DNA of 64,000 nucleotides from G963667675 sp965197565 (GTDB taxonomy: Bacteria > Chloroflexota > Dehalococcoidia > Lucifugimonadales > UBA3495): contig CBDANK010000003.1 in the NCBI GenBank assembly GCA_965197565.1, positions 1,094,143 through 1,158,142 of the forward strand. Reading direction: 5' to 3'. Of this stretch, positions 47,785 through 57,078 are shown in pieces (within the stretch, counting starts at the first letter, position 1; each line of letters opens with the position of its first letter). Under the pieces are notes generated by a model. The model made no database searches. It had not been told where the DNA came from and saw only the letters and a program-made list of their open reading frames with translations. The position numbers and the translations under genes were made by a program.

Positions 47785-48246
47785 ATGCCTGGCAAGAAAT
47801 ACCGTATCAAACTGAACGCGGAAGAACAACAGGAACTGAAGGCATTGGTGTCCTGTGGAAGGGCGGCGGCGTATAAACAGACTCACGCGCGTATCCTGCT
47901 GCTGAGCGATGAGGGGCAAGCAGACGGGGCCATGACGGACCAGCAGATTGCCCGGGTCCTCAAGATTGGCCAGGCCACGGTGGAGAGGGTGCGGCGGCGT
48001 TGCGTGGAGGAAGGGATTGAGGCGGCCTTGGACCGTAAGCAGCAGTTGCGCCGCCGGCAGAAGAAACTGGACGGCGCTGCGGAAGCCCACCTGATTGCGC
48101 TGGCTTGCGGGGAACCGCCGGAAGGCCGGGTCCGTTGGACGCTGAAGTTGTTGGCGGACCGGCTGGTCGAATGCGAGATAGTTGACCGCATCCACCCCGA
48201 GACGGTTCGCAAGGCGCTTAAAAAAACGAACTCAAGCCCTGGTTGA
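47785..48246 (+). CDS. IS630 transposase, ORF A (HTH)
   Basis: 153 residues from ATG 47785 with AGGGAG 7 bp upstream. Contains the winged HTH of IS630 transposases: ARILLLSDEGQADGAMTDQQ, IARVLKIGQATVERVRRR, and the linker AHLIALACGEPPEGRVRWTL. It ends at 48246 just after a run of seven A (48220-48226). A -1 slip there would give RKALKKNELKPWLKECWC, the sequence typical of single-chain IS630 transposases, so ORF A and B are likely expressed as a fusion. Confidence 0.85.
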   Translation: MPGKKYRIKLNAEEQQELKALVSCGRAAAYKQTHARILLLSDEGQADGAMTDQQIARVLKIGQATVERVRRRCVEEGIEAALDRKQQLRRRQKKLDGAAEAHLIALACGEPPEGRVRWTLKLLADRLVECEIVDRIHPETVRKALKKTNSSPG

Positions 48247-48926
48247 AAGAGTGTTGGTGTATCCCGCCGGAAGGCGATGCCGGCTTTGTGTGCGCGATGG
48301 AAGACGTGCTGGAAGTTTACCATCGCCAATATGGGGACAACGAAGTTCTGGTATGCCTGGACGAGACGAGCAAACAACAAGTAAAGGAGACGCGCCTGCC
48401 GCAGCCGCCCCGGGTCGCGGCGGCCAGCATCTACGATTACGAATACGAGCGCAACGGTGTGAGCAACCTGTTCATGCTGTTTGCGCCGTTGGAAGGGTGG
48501 CGGCGGGTCGAAGTGACTGACCGCCGGACGAAAGCCGATTGGGCCCGGGTGGTCAAGCAACTGGTGGATGAGGATTACCCGGACAAAGAGCGCATTGTGC
48601 TGGTGATGGACAACCTGAACACTCATCATCCGGCCTCGCTGTACCAGGCTTTGGAGCCGGCCGAAGCGCGGCGCATCGCCGAAAGGCTGGAGATCCACTA
48701 CACCCCTAAACATGGCAGTTGGCTGAACATGGCCGAGATTGAAATTGGGGTGCTGGCTCGGCAATGCCTGGACCGGCGCATCCCGGACCAAAGGGTTCTG
48801 CGGTGGGAGGTAGCAATGTGGCAGGAACAGCGCAACCTGGACGCAGTGCGGGTGAACTGGCGCTTCACTACTGCGGATGCACGCATCAAGCTGAAGTCTC
48901 TTTATCCATCGGTTCACAATAGTTGA
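48243..48926 (+). CDS. IS630 transposase, ORF B (DDE domain)
   Basis: 227 residues in the -1 frame. Catalytic residues: Asp in VLVCLDETSKQQ, Asp in IVLVMDNLNTHHPASLY, Glu in KHGSWLNMAEIEIGVLARQ. Its stop codon lies in the right terminal repeat. It has only a TTG within the overlap as a start, and depends on the A7 frameshift in ORF A for normal production. Confidence 0.85.
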   Translation: MKECWCIPPEGDAGFVCAMEDVLEVYHRQYGDNEVLVCLDETSKQQVKETRLPQPPRVAAASIYDYEYERNGVSNLFMLFAPLEGWRRVEVTDRRTKADWARVVKQLVDEDYPDKERIVLVMDNLNTHHPASLYQALEPAEARRIAERLEIHYTPKHGSWLNMAEIEIGVLARQCLDRRIPDQRVLRWEVAMWQEQRNLDAVRVNWRFTTADARIKLKSLYPSVHNS

Positions 48927-49751
48927 ACTACTAGGCTGGTATGTCTACCGTCTTGTAGATCCTCGTAATGGTGAAACATTTCACGTTGGCAAGGGTCAGG
49001 GAGACCGCATCTTCGCGCATTCCCAAGGCGTTCTGTTGCCGACACCAGATGAAGATGCTAGCGACTTGAAGTCTCAACGTATCAAAGAAATCTTGTCCAT
49101 AGGGCTCGACGTGGGGCATGTGGTCCACCGGCATGGAATCAGCTCATCATAAAGTGGCTTACGAAGTGGAGGCCGCTCTCATTGATGCTTATCCTGGTTT
49201 GACCAACCGGGTTGGTGGGCATGGGTCGGGCGAATACGGTTCACAGCACGTAGAAGAGATTATTAGGGCTTACGAGGCGGAGCCTTTCGAGGTGCGCGAA
49301 CCCCTGATCCTCATCTCCATAGGAGTGCTCTTTAACAGGGAAGAGTACTCGGTTTATGAAGCGGTTCGGGCCGTGTGGAAGTTGGATGTCGCTAGGGCCC
49401 AAAGGCACAACCTGGTACGGCCCGTCACAAGACGCTAGTGGTCGGCGCTTACCGCCCTGACGAGTGGCTGGAAGCTACTCCAGAGAATTTCCCCCGGTTG
49501 GAAGCCGAAGCGCCTGGTCGCTGGGGCTTCAAGGGTAAACGAGCCGATGATGTGTGGGATGATTATGTCGGGAAGCGGGTCCCAGACAGATTTTTAAAGA
49601 AAGGTGCGGCTAACCCAGTGCGGTATATTCCCCATTAGTCTCACTGGTTCTGTTTTGCCTTTGGCGTTTTACCGGGATGGAGATGGGAGGCGGTACGTCA
49701 TTAGCAAACGGAACCGATATGCCGTCCGTCCCCAGCTGAGTGCGCGTGGCT

Positions 49752-50777
49752 TCAGCAGAAGGGCACGCCAATGTCAGTGCTGCTCAACTGCCCTCGCAGA
49801 CTCACCGGCACACACCCCTCCAATCGATTCCCGTCGAGGTACAGTTTTTCGAGTTTCGCAAGGTTCCCCAACTCTTGCGGCAGCTCCCCGCTCAAGTCGT
49901 TGTTGCTGAGGTACAGAAATGTCAGGTTGGAGAGGCTGCCCAGCTCCGGCGGTATCGGACCGCTCAAGGCGTTGTCGGCGAGGGCCACCGTTTCTAGATT
50001 GGCGAGGTTGCCCAACTCCGGCGGTATCGGACCGATCAACCGGCTATAGCGGATGTCCAGCGCCTGCAGGTTGGCGAGGTTGCCCAACTCCGGCGGTATC
50101 CCGCCGCTGTACCGGTTCAGGGCGATGTACAGATCCTTCAGGTTGGCGAGGTTGCCCAACTCCGGTGGTATCGGACCGCTCAACTGATTATCCCAGAGGC
50201 CCAGATATGTCAGGTCCGCGAGATTGCCCAACTCCGGGGGTATCTCCCCGCTCAAGGCGTTTTCTTGGAGGGCCAGCGTTGTCAGGTTGGAGAGGCTGCC
50301 CAGCTCCGCCGGTATCGGACCGCTCAAGGCGTTGAAGCTGAGGGTCAACGATATAACGCGCCCGTCGTCGTCAGTGGTGACGCCCTCCCATTCGCCGAGG
50401 GGAGCGTCGCTCAGCCAGTTGTCGCTTCTGTTCCAGTTCTCACCGTTCGTTGCGTTATAGAGGGCAGCCAGCGCCGCCCGGTCCGTTTGGGCGGATCCGG
50501 AGGCCGCGGGCGGCGCTGTCGCAGCCGCAGGTACAGGCGTATCGGTGGCGGTGGGCGCATCCCCTGACTCCGGCGTGGAAGGCGTCCGTGCGGGGGATGC
50601 CGGCGTTTCCGGCTCATCGGTGGGCCGTTCCGAGTCGGGCATGTCTGTCGGCTCGGCGGTGGCCCGTTCCGATGACGGCCCATCCGTCGGCTCATCAGAG
50701 CCGCCGCAGGCCAGCAGCAGCAACGGCAGAATCAGTGCAAGGGCAAAGATTCCCAGGAAAAGTCGTGGTGTTCTCAT
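49752..50777 (-). CDS. LRR lipoprotein
   Basis: 341 residues. Signal peptide with lipobox (LILPLLLLAC), a 90-residue Pro/Thr/Glu linker, then a cap segment (ALAALYNATNGENWNRSDNW, as in plant-type LRR N-caps) and eight leucine-rich repeats of 24 residues with consensus LSGPIPPELGNLANLxxLxL; a C-terminal cap ends in Cys. Surface-exposed binding protein. Its first 40 residues and upstream 110 bp are almost the same as those of the DUF2207 gene at 52525. The gene is intact. Confidence 0.88.
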   Translation of the reverse strand: MRTPRLFLGIFALALILPLLLLACGGSDEPTDGPSSERATAEPTDMPDSERPTDEPETPASPARTPSTPESGDAPTATDTPVPAAATAPPAASGSAQTDRAALAALYNATNGENWNRSDNWLSDAPLGEWEGVTTDDDGRVISLTLSFNALSGPIPAELGSLSNLTTLALQENALSGEIPPELGNLADLTYLGLWDNQLSGPIPPELGNLANLKDLYIALNRYSGGIPPELGNLANLQALDIRYSRLIGPIPPELGNLANLETVALADNALSGPIPPELGSLSNLTFLYLSNNDLSGELPQELGNLAKLEKLYLDGNRLEGCVPVSLRGQLSSTDIGVPFC

Positions 50778-51247
50778 CTCGATTCACTACCTGTGTTTGC
50801 TGGGCCGGGATGGGACGGCACGGCGCGTCCGAATACTGGCACCCGCGGAAAATTGCCTGCACCGCCTCGGACTTCGATTCCGGGGGTAGTATACAGTCGG
50901 AACGGCCGCCGTCGAAACAGGGGCCTTAAATCTCACCCTGCGGCGAGGTAATCCCTCGAGTTGGGATTCCTCATCTGGAAACGGTCTTTGGGAATTTCGT
51001 CCGGGGAGCTCCGCGACCCTCCACTGCACCGCTTTCTGTGCACGGTGTCCCGTATCCCTACGTACCAGGAAGGCTGGCGTGATGGGTGGGGAAATTGCGG
51101 AGGCGGATCCACGCCGACGCCGGAATAACGGGTTGGGTTTTTGCCAAGCGCACACCGCCGCACGCCTACGGACGGTGGGGGACGAGCCCCAGGACTAGCG
51201 GGCTGACCCGCCCGCGTGGAGGCCGGCTTGGGAGAGGGTGAGAGGAC
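50778..51247. other. Intergenic, duplicated promoter region
   Basis: The 110 bp next to 50777 resemble the 110 bp next to 52525 (both end ATCTCGATTC near the start codon and contain a GGGAcGGC-rich block), marking a shared upstream cassette. The remainder, 50890-51247, holds no gene or recognised structure. Confidence 0.45.
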
Positions 51248-52525
51248 TTAGCCGCCGCCAGCGTCACCGCCGGGACCGCCGCCGGCTCCCTGGGTGGACA
51301 TGGATTCTTTCTTTGGGCCTCCGTCCAGATCCCAGGAGTCGGAGCCGATGAAACCGAGGTAGGCGGCGTAGAGGCCCTGTCGGGTCTGTTCCCTGGGGCC
51401 GTCGGGGAGAAACCAGGGCGGCAGAGCGTCCATATTGTTGACCCACTGTCTAGCTTGGTTCAGGGCCACCGCGTACGGCAGCATGGGATCGGGCTGGCTG
51501 GGGTCCAGAGTTGGGGAGACCAGGCCTTCTCTGAGCGACCCTTGGAAGGACCACCATTGGCTACTCTCGAGGCCCCCGGCCGGAGTGGGGCTCAGGACTC
51601 CTGAGATGTCGTCAATACTGTAGCAATAGAAAACAAATGCTATCGGGATTCCGATGGCGGCGCCGGCCCACCAGGGCAGCCAGAAGCTGACCCAAAGGCC
51701 CACGCCCACGGCCAATATTACTGTGGCCAAAACCCACGCGGTTCTCGCCACCCAACCCTGGCCCCGGTCTGCCATGACCTGCAAGGGGGGTTCATCAAAA
51801 ATGCCCCGGGACTGCAGGCACTCGTCCAGATGGGTGCCTATGGCTTTTCGCCGCCCCTCGAATGCTAACTTCAGCATATCTGAGTTTGACTTCAGAAAAT
51901 CTGAGTTTGGCTTCAGCATATCTGAGGCAGAGTAGGAGGGCAGAGCGCGGTAGACCTCCTTTTCCCATGGCTGATCGGGTTCGAACTGCCGGGTAAACCA
52001 GCCGCGGGATTGGTATTCCCTTTTCTTGTCGAATTCTCCGTAACCGCCGGTCATGGTCAAGTTGCCCTTCTGGAGCATGTCCACGAGGATGGACAGGTAG
52101 GTTTGCGGGCCGACCTTCCGGCTGGCAAGCACCGACACTGCCGGGGCGGGAAGGTCGCTGGGGAGCGTGGTCAAACCCTCGGGCACCTGGGGGTAGCCGG
52201 CGAAGTGGTCGGCGGACGAGCGGGACTTGCGGATGCGGGAGACGATGAAAAGCAGGGCGAGCAGGGCAAAGACGGAAATCCGGAGAGACCAATAGAGGAG
52301 AAAAGTGACGCGCTCCCAGTTCACGGTGGGGAACCGGCTGGTCAGGCTGGTATCGAATAGTGGGAGGGGCTCCTTGAAAATCCAGGAAACTCCCTCTTCC
52401 TTGGCGGTGGTCGGTTCCGAGGATGGCCCATCCTCCGGCTCATCAGAGCTGCTGCAGGCCAGCAACAGCAATGGCAGAATCAGCGCCAGGGCAAAGACTC
52501 CCAGGAAAAGGCGTGGCGTTCTCAT
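51248..52525 (-). CDS. DUF2207-like membrane protein with lipoprotein signal
   Basis: 425 residues from ATG 52525, supported by AGGGAG 9 bp upstream; the frame extends to 52588 without a site. Lipobox LILPLLLLAC as in the LRR protein, a short linker, one membrane segment (about 75-97, VTFLLYWSLRISVFALLALLF), a cytosolic region with SVLASRKVGPQTYLSILVDML, a pair of membrane segments (about 260-305), and a Gly-rich C-terminal tail (AGGGPGGDAGGG) typical of DUF2207/YciQ-like proteins. The usual extracellular N-terminal domain is missing, apparently replaced by the lipoprotein leader. Role unknown. Confidence 0.75.
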   Translation of the reverse strand: MRTPRLFLGVFALALILPLLLLACSSSDEPEDGPSSEPTTAKEEGVSWIFKEPLPLFDTSLTSRFPTVNWERVTFLLYWSLRISVFALLALLFIVSRIRKSRSSADHFAGYPQVPEGLTTLPSDLPAPAVSVLASRKVGPQTYLSILVDMLQKGNLTMTGGYGEFDKKREYQSRGWFTRQFEPDQPWEKEVYRALPSYSASDMLKPNSDFLKSNSDMLKLAFEGRRKAIGTHLDECLQSRGIFDEPPLQVMADRGQGWVARTAWVLATVILAVGVGLWVSFWLPWWAGAAIGIPIAFVFYCYSIDDISGVLSPTPAGGLESSQWWSFQGSLREGLVSPTLDPSQPDPMLPYAVALNQARQWVNNMDALPPWFLPDGPREQTRQGLYAAYLGFIGSDSWDLDGGPKKESMSTQGAGGGPGGDAGGG

Positions 52526-52799
52526 CTCGATTCGCTCCCTGTTTGTTGGGTCGCGGTGTGACGGCGCTGCACGTTCCAAGGATAGCATGGGGCGGGAGGA
52601 TTACCTGCCTCGCCACCCGGCGCGGTGGAATCAATGACCCGGCCGGTTTACCCGCTTGGCGTCTCCGATGCGACTCCGCCGGTGCCGGTGACTGTGCTGT
52701 ACCTCGTGGGAGCGCCAATGGCAAAAAACCACCCGCCCAGGGGAGAGGGCCTAAGCCACAGTCCAGCGGACGGGGGGGCAATTGCCCTTCGAAAGTAAC

Positions 52800-52970
52800 G
52801 TTGGTGCCTTCGGGGAGGAGTCTGCCGCCGGTAGCCCGGCGGCACTGAAAGGCCAGCATCTTGCGAACCGTGTCCCGGTGCAGCCCGAATGTCCGCGCCG
52901 CCTCCCGGATGTTCATCCCCTCCACCATTACCGCCCGGCGAACCCGCAGATATACGTCCACTTTATACAT
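52800..52970 (-). pseudogene. IS21-type istA 5' fragment
   Basis: From ATG 52970: MYKVDVYLRVRRAVMVEGMN, then IREAARTFGLHRDTVRKML, the N-terminal HTH of IS21 IstA transposases. The similarity stops around 52840 and the frame continues into unrelated sequence. No istB nearby. Confidence 0.75.
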
Positions 52971-53114
52971 CCATCGCACCACCCATAAGCTCGACTTCAA
53001 GCCTATGAACGGCGGCAGGCAGTCCGGTTTGCAACCGCCAAATGTCAGCGGCTACCCACCCGCACGGTCCACTTTTCACCGGTTCGGAAAGCAGTTGTCC
53101 GCCACAAAATCAAG

Positions 53115-53139
53115 AGCCCTCGCCGACCCGGCGAGGGCT
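53115..53139. terminator. Intrinsic terminator-like hairpin
   Basis: Perfect 10-bp stem AGCCCTCGCC / GGCGAGGGCT with loop GACCC; on the - strand it is followed by CTTGATTTTG. It could end the transcript of the - strand gene at 53582-54139. Confidence 0.6.
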
Positions 53140-53428
53140 TCTGCGGAACCCCATCCGCTATTGGGTTGGCCGACCTGTCTTCTCACGGCAGACTTCACTG
53201 CCGGACCGGGCGTGGGCTGATCATATTACGAGAGTGAAGGAAATGGAGAGAGTTCTTGATTTTATCCAGCTTGGTGGCCTTCGCCTAACGGGCAAGCCCA
53301 GCGCCTGTTACAGCGCCAAGGTGAACCGGAGTGTGAAGGTTCTTGATTTTGTCAAGTCTGGTGGGCTTGCGGGGGATCGAACTACACGCTATCCCTTGGA
53401 CTATATTCCTGGTCAACTGCCTCCTAGT

Positions 53429-53510
53429 CCGACCGTCCACGAGTATCTGAGTTTTCCGTCGCTATTGTGTCTGTCGAATGAAGGTTCTTGATTTCGTCAA
53501 GTCCGGTAGG
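53429..53510. repeat. Dispersed 75-85 bp repeat, copy 3
   Basis: Diverged copy: GTCCGACCGTCCACGAGTAT, then TGTCGAATGAAGGTTCTTGA. About 80% similar by eye to copies 1 and 2. Confidence 0.65.
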
Positions 53511-53581
53511 TCAAGCGATACTGTACTACAAACCTTTGAGTTCGAAGTTTCCTTTCGAGAGTCGAGCAACCAACCCAACGC

Positions 53582-54139
53582 CTAGCGTTTTCTTTGGTTC
53601 TTTGTTTCACGTCCCCGTCTTCTGCGGCGATTCTTCTGGACACGCGCATCTTTTTCCGACTTGAGCCTCTCAAATCGTGTTCTTTCCGATTGAGACAATT
53701 CTTGCCTAGCTTGAATCCTGGAGGCGCTTGCCCTAACCCTCTCCAATTCTCTTTGTTGCCTATCAATAGTCTGTTGAACGTGACGAGGCACGAAAGTGGA
53801 GATTTCCAAGTCGTCAACCGGTTCCCGAAAAGCACGATAAGGGTCAACCCCCCATTCCGTCGCAATAAGAATCTTGTGTTGCTCAAGAATGGTTGGGTAC
53901 TCTTCCTTAGCCGCGGTTATCGTGCCACTGAAGGCGGTCCTCAATTTCCTTCGGTCTACAAAATCAATTCCCCTCTCGGATAGCTCCCATAATAATCCAT
54001 CCATTAGGGCGGGAAATTCTGCTTCTTCGAAAGGTAGAACGGTGCCCAACCATTGGAACAGAACGTTCTGCCTCATCGTAATTGGAAGACCAACTGAGTT
54101 TAGTCGGTCGATGAAGCGACTGTTCGAAACGAAGAACAC
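53582..54139 (-). CDS. Unknown protein with basic coiled-coil C-terminus, 5' end at an IS3 boundary
   Basis: 185 residues from GTG 54139. N-terminal half is globular (FLIxR-like SRFIDRLNSVGLPITMRQNV, EFPALMDGLLWELSERGIDF); the second half has a helical Arg/Gln/Glu-rich stretch (QTIDRQQRELERVRASASRI) and ends in an Arg/Lys cluster (RVQKNRRRRRGRETKNQRKR), which could bind nucleic acid. Not recognised. The IS3 element begins 8 bp before the start codon, so the promoter and possibly the first codons have been cut off; a short frame at 59355-59385 on the far side (MAVKLRVTL) might be the original start. Lower GC than neighbours. Confidence 0.5.
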   Translation of the reverse strand: MFFVSNSRFIDRLNSVGLPITMRQNVLFQWLGTVLPFEEAEFPALMDGLLWELSERGIDFVDRRKLRTAFSGTITAAKEEYPTILEQHKILIATEWGVDPYRAFREPVDDLEISTFVPRHVQQTIDRQQRELERVRASASRIQARQELSQSERTRFERLKSEKDARVQKNRRRRRGRETKNQRKR

Positions 54140-54155
54140 TCTAAGGTGGGCCCGG

Positions 54156-54377
54156 TCAGTTGGACAGGATCGAGGTGGAATTAAGCGAGAGTCCCGTCAC
54201 TCCTGCATATGATACCAACACCGATTCGTCTGAACACTTCCTATCCTTTGGCTCTTCCTCCGGGATATCTTGTTCTCCGTGGAACACCTCGGCCGGGGTC
54301 CGGTAGCCCAGGGCCTGATGGGGCCTCAGGTTATTGTAGAACCGGAAGTAAGCTCCCAGTTCCCGTCGGGCCTCTAG
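54156..54377 (-). pseudogene. IS3 transposase, C-terminal part
   Basis: Reads LEARRELGAYFRFYNNLRPH, then QALGYRTPAEVFHG, the usual end of IS3 orfB integrase-core proteins, followed by an extra 40 residues. It joins in frame across the CTAG to AYVNG at 58300 in the other part. Confidence 0.85.
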
Positions 54378-55836
54378 TATTACAACGACGGATAGGATGA
54401 TAGGATAACCGGGTAGTTGGGGAAGGCTTGGGCAAGTGAGGCAGGTAAGTGGATGCGGCGGCTTTCGAGCAGGTGTACGGGGCTTTTCAGGATTTTCACG
54501 CTTACTTCGCTCCGCTGTTTGGCCGCAGGGAGACTCGGAACCACAGCCGTCATTATCTCCAGGCCCTGCTGGTGCAGTCCGGGGAGCGGCGCAACGCCGA
54601 GAATCTGTCGGAGACGGTTCCGGGGTCAGCCAGGGTGATGCAGCGGTTTCTCGCTGCATCACCCTGGAATGACGACACCGTCATAGGACGTCTTCAAGAG
54701 TGCTTGGGGCCGCGGCTGCGGCATCCGGAGGGGGTGTGGGTGCTGGACGGCAGCGACTTCCCCAAGCAGGGCAGGAAGTCGGTGGGAGTGGCGAGGCAGT
54801 ACTGCGGCAGACTGGGCAAGGTGGCCAACTGCCAGGCCGGAATGTTCCTGGCCTACGTCAGCCCGCTGGGGCTGGCCCTGGTGGACAAACGGCTGTATCT
54901 GCCGGAGAGTTGGACCTCGGACCAAGACCGGTGCGCGGCGGCGGGTGTGCCGGAGGAGAGGCGGGGCTACCGGTCGAAGACGGAACTGGCGTTGGAGATG
55001 CTGGAGCGAGCCTTGGAGCGGGGCCATCTGAGGGCCGGATGGGTCGCCGCAGACGACGCCTTCGGGATGTCGCCGTCCTTCCGGGACGGGCTGGCGGCCC
55101 TGGGGATGCGCTACCTCCTGGACGTGCCGGCGGGCTTTACGGTGTGGCCGGTGGAGCCTGAGTGGACCAGTCCGGTCTACCGGGGACGGGGTGGTCCCCC
55201 CAAGCCCAGGGTCGTGGGCGGACCGCGGCGGACCATGGCGGAGCGCAGCGACGAATTGCCGGAGGATGCCTGGCAGGAAATAACGGTGGCTGAGGGAAGC
55301 CAGGGTTCTCGCAGCTACCGGTTCAGCGCCCAGCGGGTGCGGCCAAGCAGCAGGCGGAAGCCCGGCGAAATCCACTGGGCCGTCTGGCGCCGGAACCTGG
55401 ACGGCAGCGAGCCCCGCTACTACCTGTCCAATGCTCCGGAGGATACTCCCCTGGAGACCCTGGCATACCTGGGTGACTCAAGGTGGCGCATCGAAACGGA
55501 GTTCGAGACGGAAAAGAGCGACGTGGGGCTGGACGAGTAGAGACCCGCACACTTGGGCGGGCTGGCATCACCACGTGGCCCTGTGCCTGCTGGGGACAGC
55601 TTTTCTGCTAAGCCTGCAACAAGCTTGGGGGGGAAAAGATGCCCCGGATCACGAGGCCGCAGGTCTCCCGGGTGGTGCGTGAGATGCTGCCCCGGGAACG
55701 GTTCGGTCCGGTTGAGTTGTTGCGGTGGCTCAAGGAGACGCAAGAGTGCAACGAACGAGCTAGGCGCTCCCATGCCAAGCGCCGAGCCACCCTTCGTAAG
55801 TCCCAGAACATCCCTCCTTGAACCGTCGTTGTAATA
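54378..55836 (+). mobile_element. IS701 family insertion sequence, copy 2
   Basis: 1,459 bp, ends TATTACAACGACGGAT and (reversed) TATTACAACGACGGTT. The left target copy is CTAG at 54374-54377; the matching right copy is now at 58296-58299 because two IS630 elements have inserted at the TA of its last two bases. Confidence 0.9.
54449..55821 (+). pseudogene. IS701 transposase, copy 2, with premature stop
   Basis: Same protein as at 10610 (about 90% identical by eye), starting with GTG. A base is missing after GACGAGTA so the frame ends in TAG at 55540 (KSDVGLDE), where copy 1 continues EYETRTWAGWHHH; a compensating extra base follows. The C-terminal domain (MPRITRPQVSRVVREM) is again one frame away at 55639-55821. 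Truncation removes the end of the catalytic domain, so this copy is probably inactive. Confidence 0.85.
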
Positions 55837-56987
55837 CTAAACTAAAGCCAAGGTGGGATGTGCATTTGGGTGGTGCTGGGAACCGGGTTGGGAGTTTTGC
55901 AGTAGCTTCTCGGCCCTTAAGTGCAGGATGGTCCGGCACCGCTGTTTGACCTCATCCTTCCTCCTGGACAGGCGGGCGAGGAAGCCGCTCACCCTCTCCT
56001 GCACCAAGGCTTTAGTTCCCAGGCACAGGTTCCCGGTGGCTTCCTCTCTCACCCATCTCCAGACCGCCTCGTCGGCGTTGAAGTCCGGGCTGTACCCCGG
56101 CAGATTCACCAGCCGCAGGTTCAGACCGGGGGTCTCCAGGTATGACCGCATCGCCGGGCCACGGTGCGCTGGCGCGTTATCCCAGATCACGTTCAGACGC
56201 CCGCCGTACCTCTCTCTCAACTGCTCCAGGAAGGCTGCGGATGTTCCGCTATTGCTGTTCCCCTCCAGTTCCATCCATTCCACCTCGCCCGTCTCCAGAC
56301 ACACTGCCGAGTAGTAGCTGGCCTTCTCACCACGGCGCGGGCTGGTCGAGTCCACCAGGGCCGGCTCTCCCTTCAGCGCCCACTTACCCCGCAACTCAGC
56401 GTCCGCCCGGAAGTGGGCCTCATCAACGAAGAAGATCTTCTCCCCGGTCTCTTGCGCCTCACACGCCAGGGCAGCGTACTCTGCCACGAAGGCCTCTCGC
56501 CGCGCTTCATCGGCCTTGACCAGCCGCTTCTTAGGACGCTTGAGCACGAATCCCAGGCGGTGCAGCCAGTTCAGGCAGCTGCTGCGGCTCAGGCTGATGC
56601 CGAAACGTTCCAAGACAAACTTCCAGACAGCTTTCCAGTTCCAGTTGGCTAGGCCGATATCCACATTGGCAGGCAGTTCCTGCACCGCCGCCTTCAACTC
56701 CGCCTGCTGCGCCTCTTCCAGGGCGGGGGGGAACCCCCGGACTGCTCGAAGGCCAAGGCCGCAGGACCGCCTTCGCCGAAGGCGCCAAGCCACCGTCCTA
56801 TGGTATGAGGATCCCGTTCCAGCGCCTCGGCCACCGCCGAAGCGGTCCAACCCTGGGCTAGCAGCCAGAGAGCGTGCCACCGCTCCCGTTCGCGGGGCGT
56901 CGGAGCCAGAATTAGCCGCCTGCGCAGACCGGACACATCCATTTCCCACTGTTCGAGAAACCGGCTTATCTCTCCCATACCCAACAC
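55837..56987 (-). CDS. IS630 transposase, two frames joined at C7
   Basis: The N-terminal HTH is read from 56987 (LAPTPRERERWHALWLLAQG, ASAVAEALERDPHTIGRWLG) and the DDE domain in the -1 frame downstream of about 56725: Asp in IFFVDEAHFRADAE, Asp in LNVIWDNAPAHRG, Glu/Asp in YSPDFNADEAVWRWVREE. The switch coincides with a run of seven C on the - strand (56725-56731), so a -1 frameshift would give the full protein of about 370 residues. Ends inside the terminal repeat. Confidence 0.8.
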
Positions 56988-57075
56988 CGACCACGCTTCT
57001 AATCGCCTTGTAGCCTATGCAACTCCCCCGATTTTATCGGATGCCTATGCAGGTTTCACCTTGGCTTTAGTTTAG
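55837..57075 (-). mobile_element. IS630-family element (IS630-2, innermost)
   Basis: 1,239 bp flanked by TA (55835-55836 and 57076-57077). Ends CTAAACTAAAGCCAAGGTG match exactly in inverted orientation over 19 bp. It lies between IS701 copy 2 and IS630-3, having entered the TA that was the shared boundary of both. Confidence 0.9.
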
Positions 57076-57078
57076 TAC

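Larger units (their letters stand above)
47713..48928 (+). mobile_element. IS630-family element (IS630-1)
   Basis: 1,216 bp flanked by TA at 47711-47712 and 48929-48930, the expected duplicated target. The ends read GTCCAACGTCATTGAA and, reversed, GTTCAACTATTGTGAA, imperfect inverted repeats. It carries two overlapping transposase frames. Inserted into a GIY-YIG gene. Confidence 0.88.
47668..49638 (+). pseudogene. LEM-3-like GIY-YIG nuclease gene split by IS630
   Basis: The 5' part starts at ATG 47668 (MPRDSFPRGVADKLV) and runs into the IS630 element at 47713; removing the element and one TA joins it in frame to LGWYVYRLVDPRNGETFHVG, the GIY-YIG core, from 48931. The frame then ends at 49152 and continues in a second (YEVEAALIDAYPGLTNRVGG, 49130-49430) and a third frame (YRPDEWLEATPENFPRLEAE, to 49638), so two further frameshifts are present. 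The intact relatives are single proteins of about 250 residues with both blocks. Function was presumably DNA cleavage or repair. Confidence 0.8.
53001..53581. other. Gene-free stretch with terminator and repeats
   Basis: No gene. Holds the hairpin at 53115-53139, copy 3 of the 80-bp repeat, two extra partial occurrences of its GTTCTTGATTTT(A/G)TC end (about 53252 and 53340), and a sequence resembling a tRNA 3' end in reverse (TGGTGGGCTTGCGGGGGATC, 53359), which does not fold with its flank. Confidence 0.45.
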
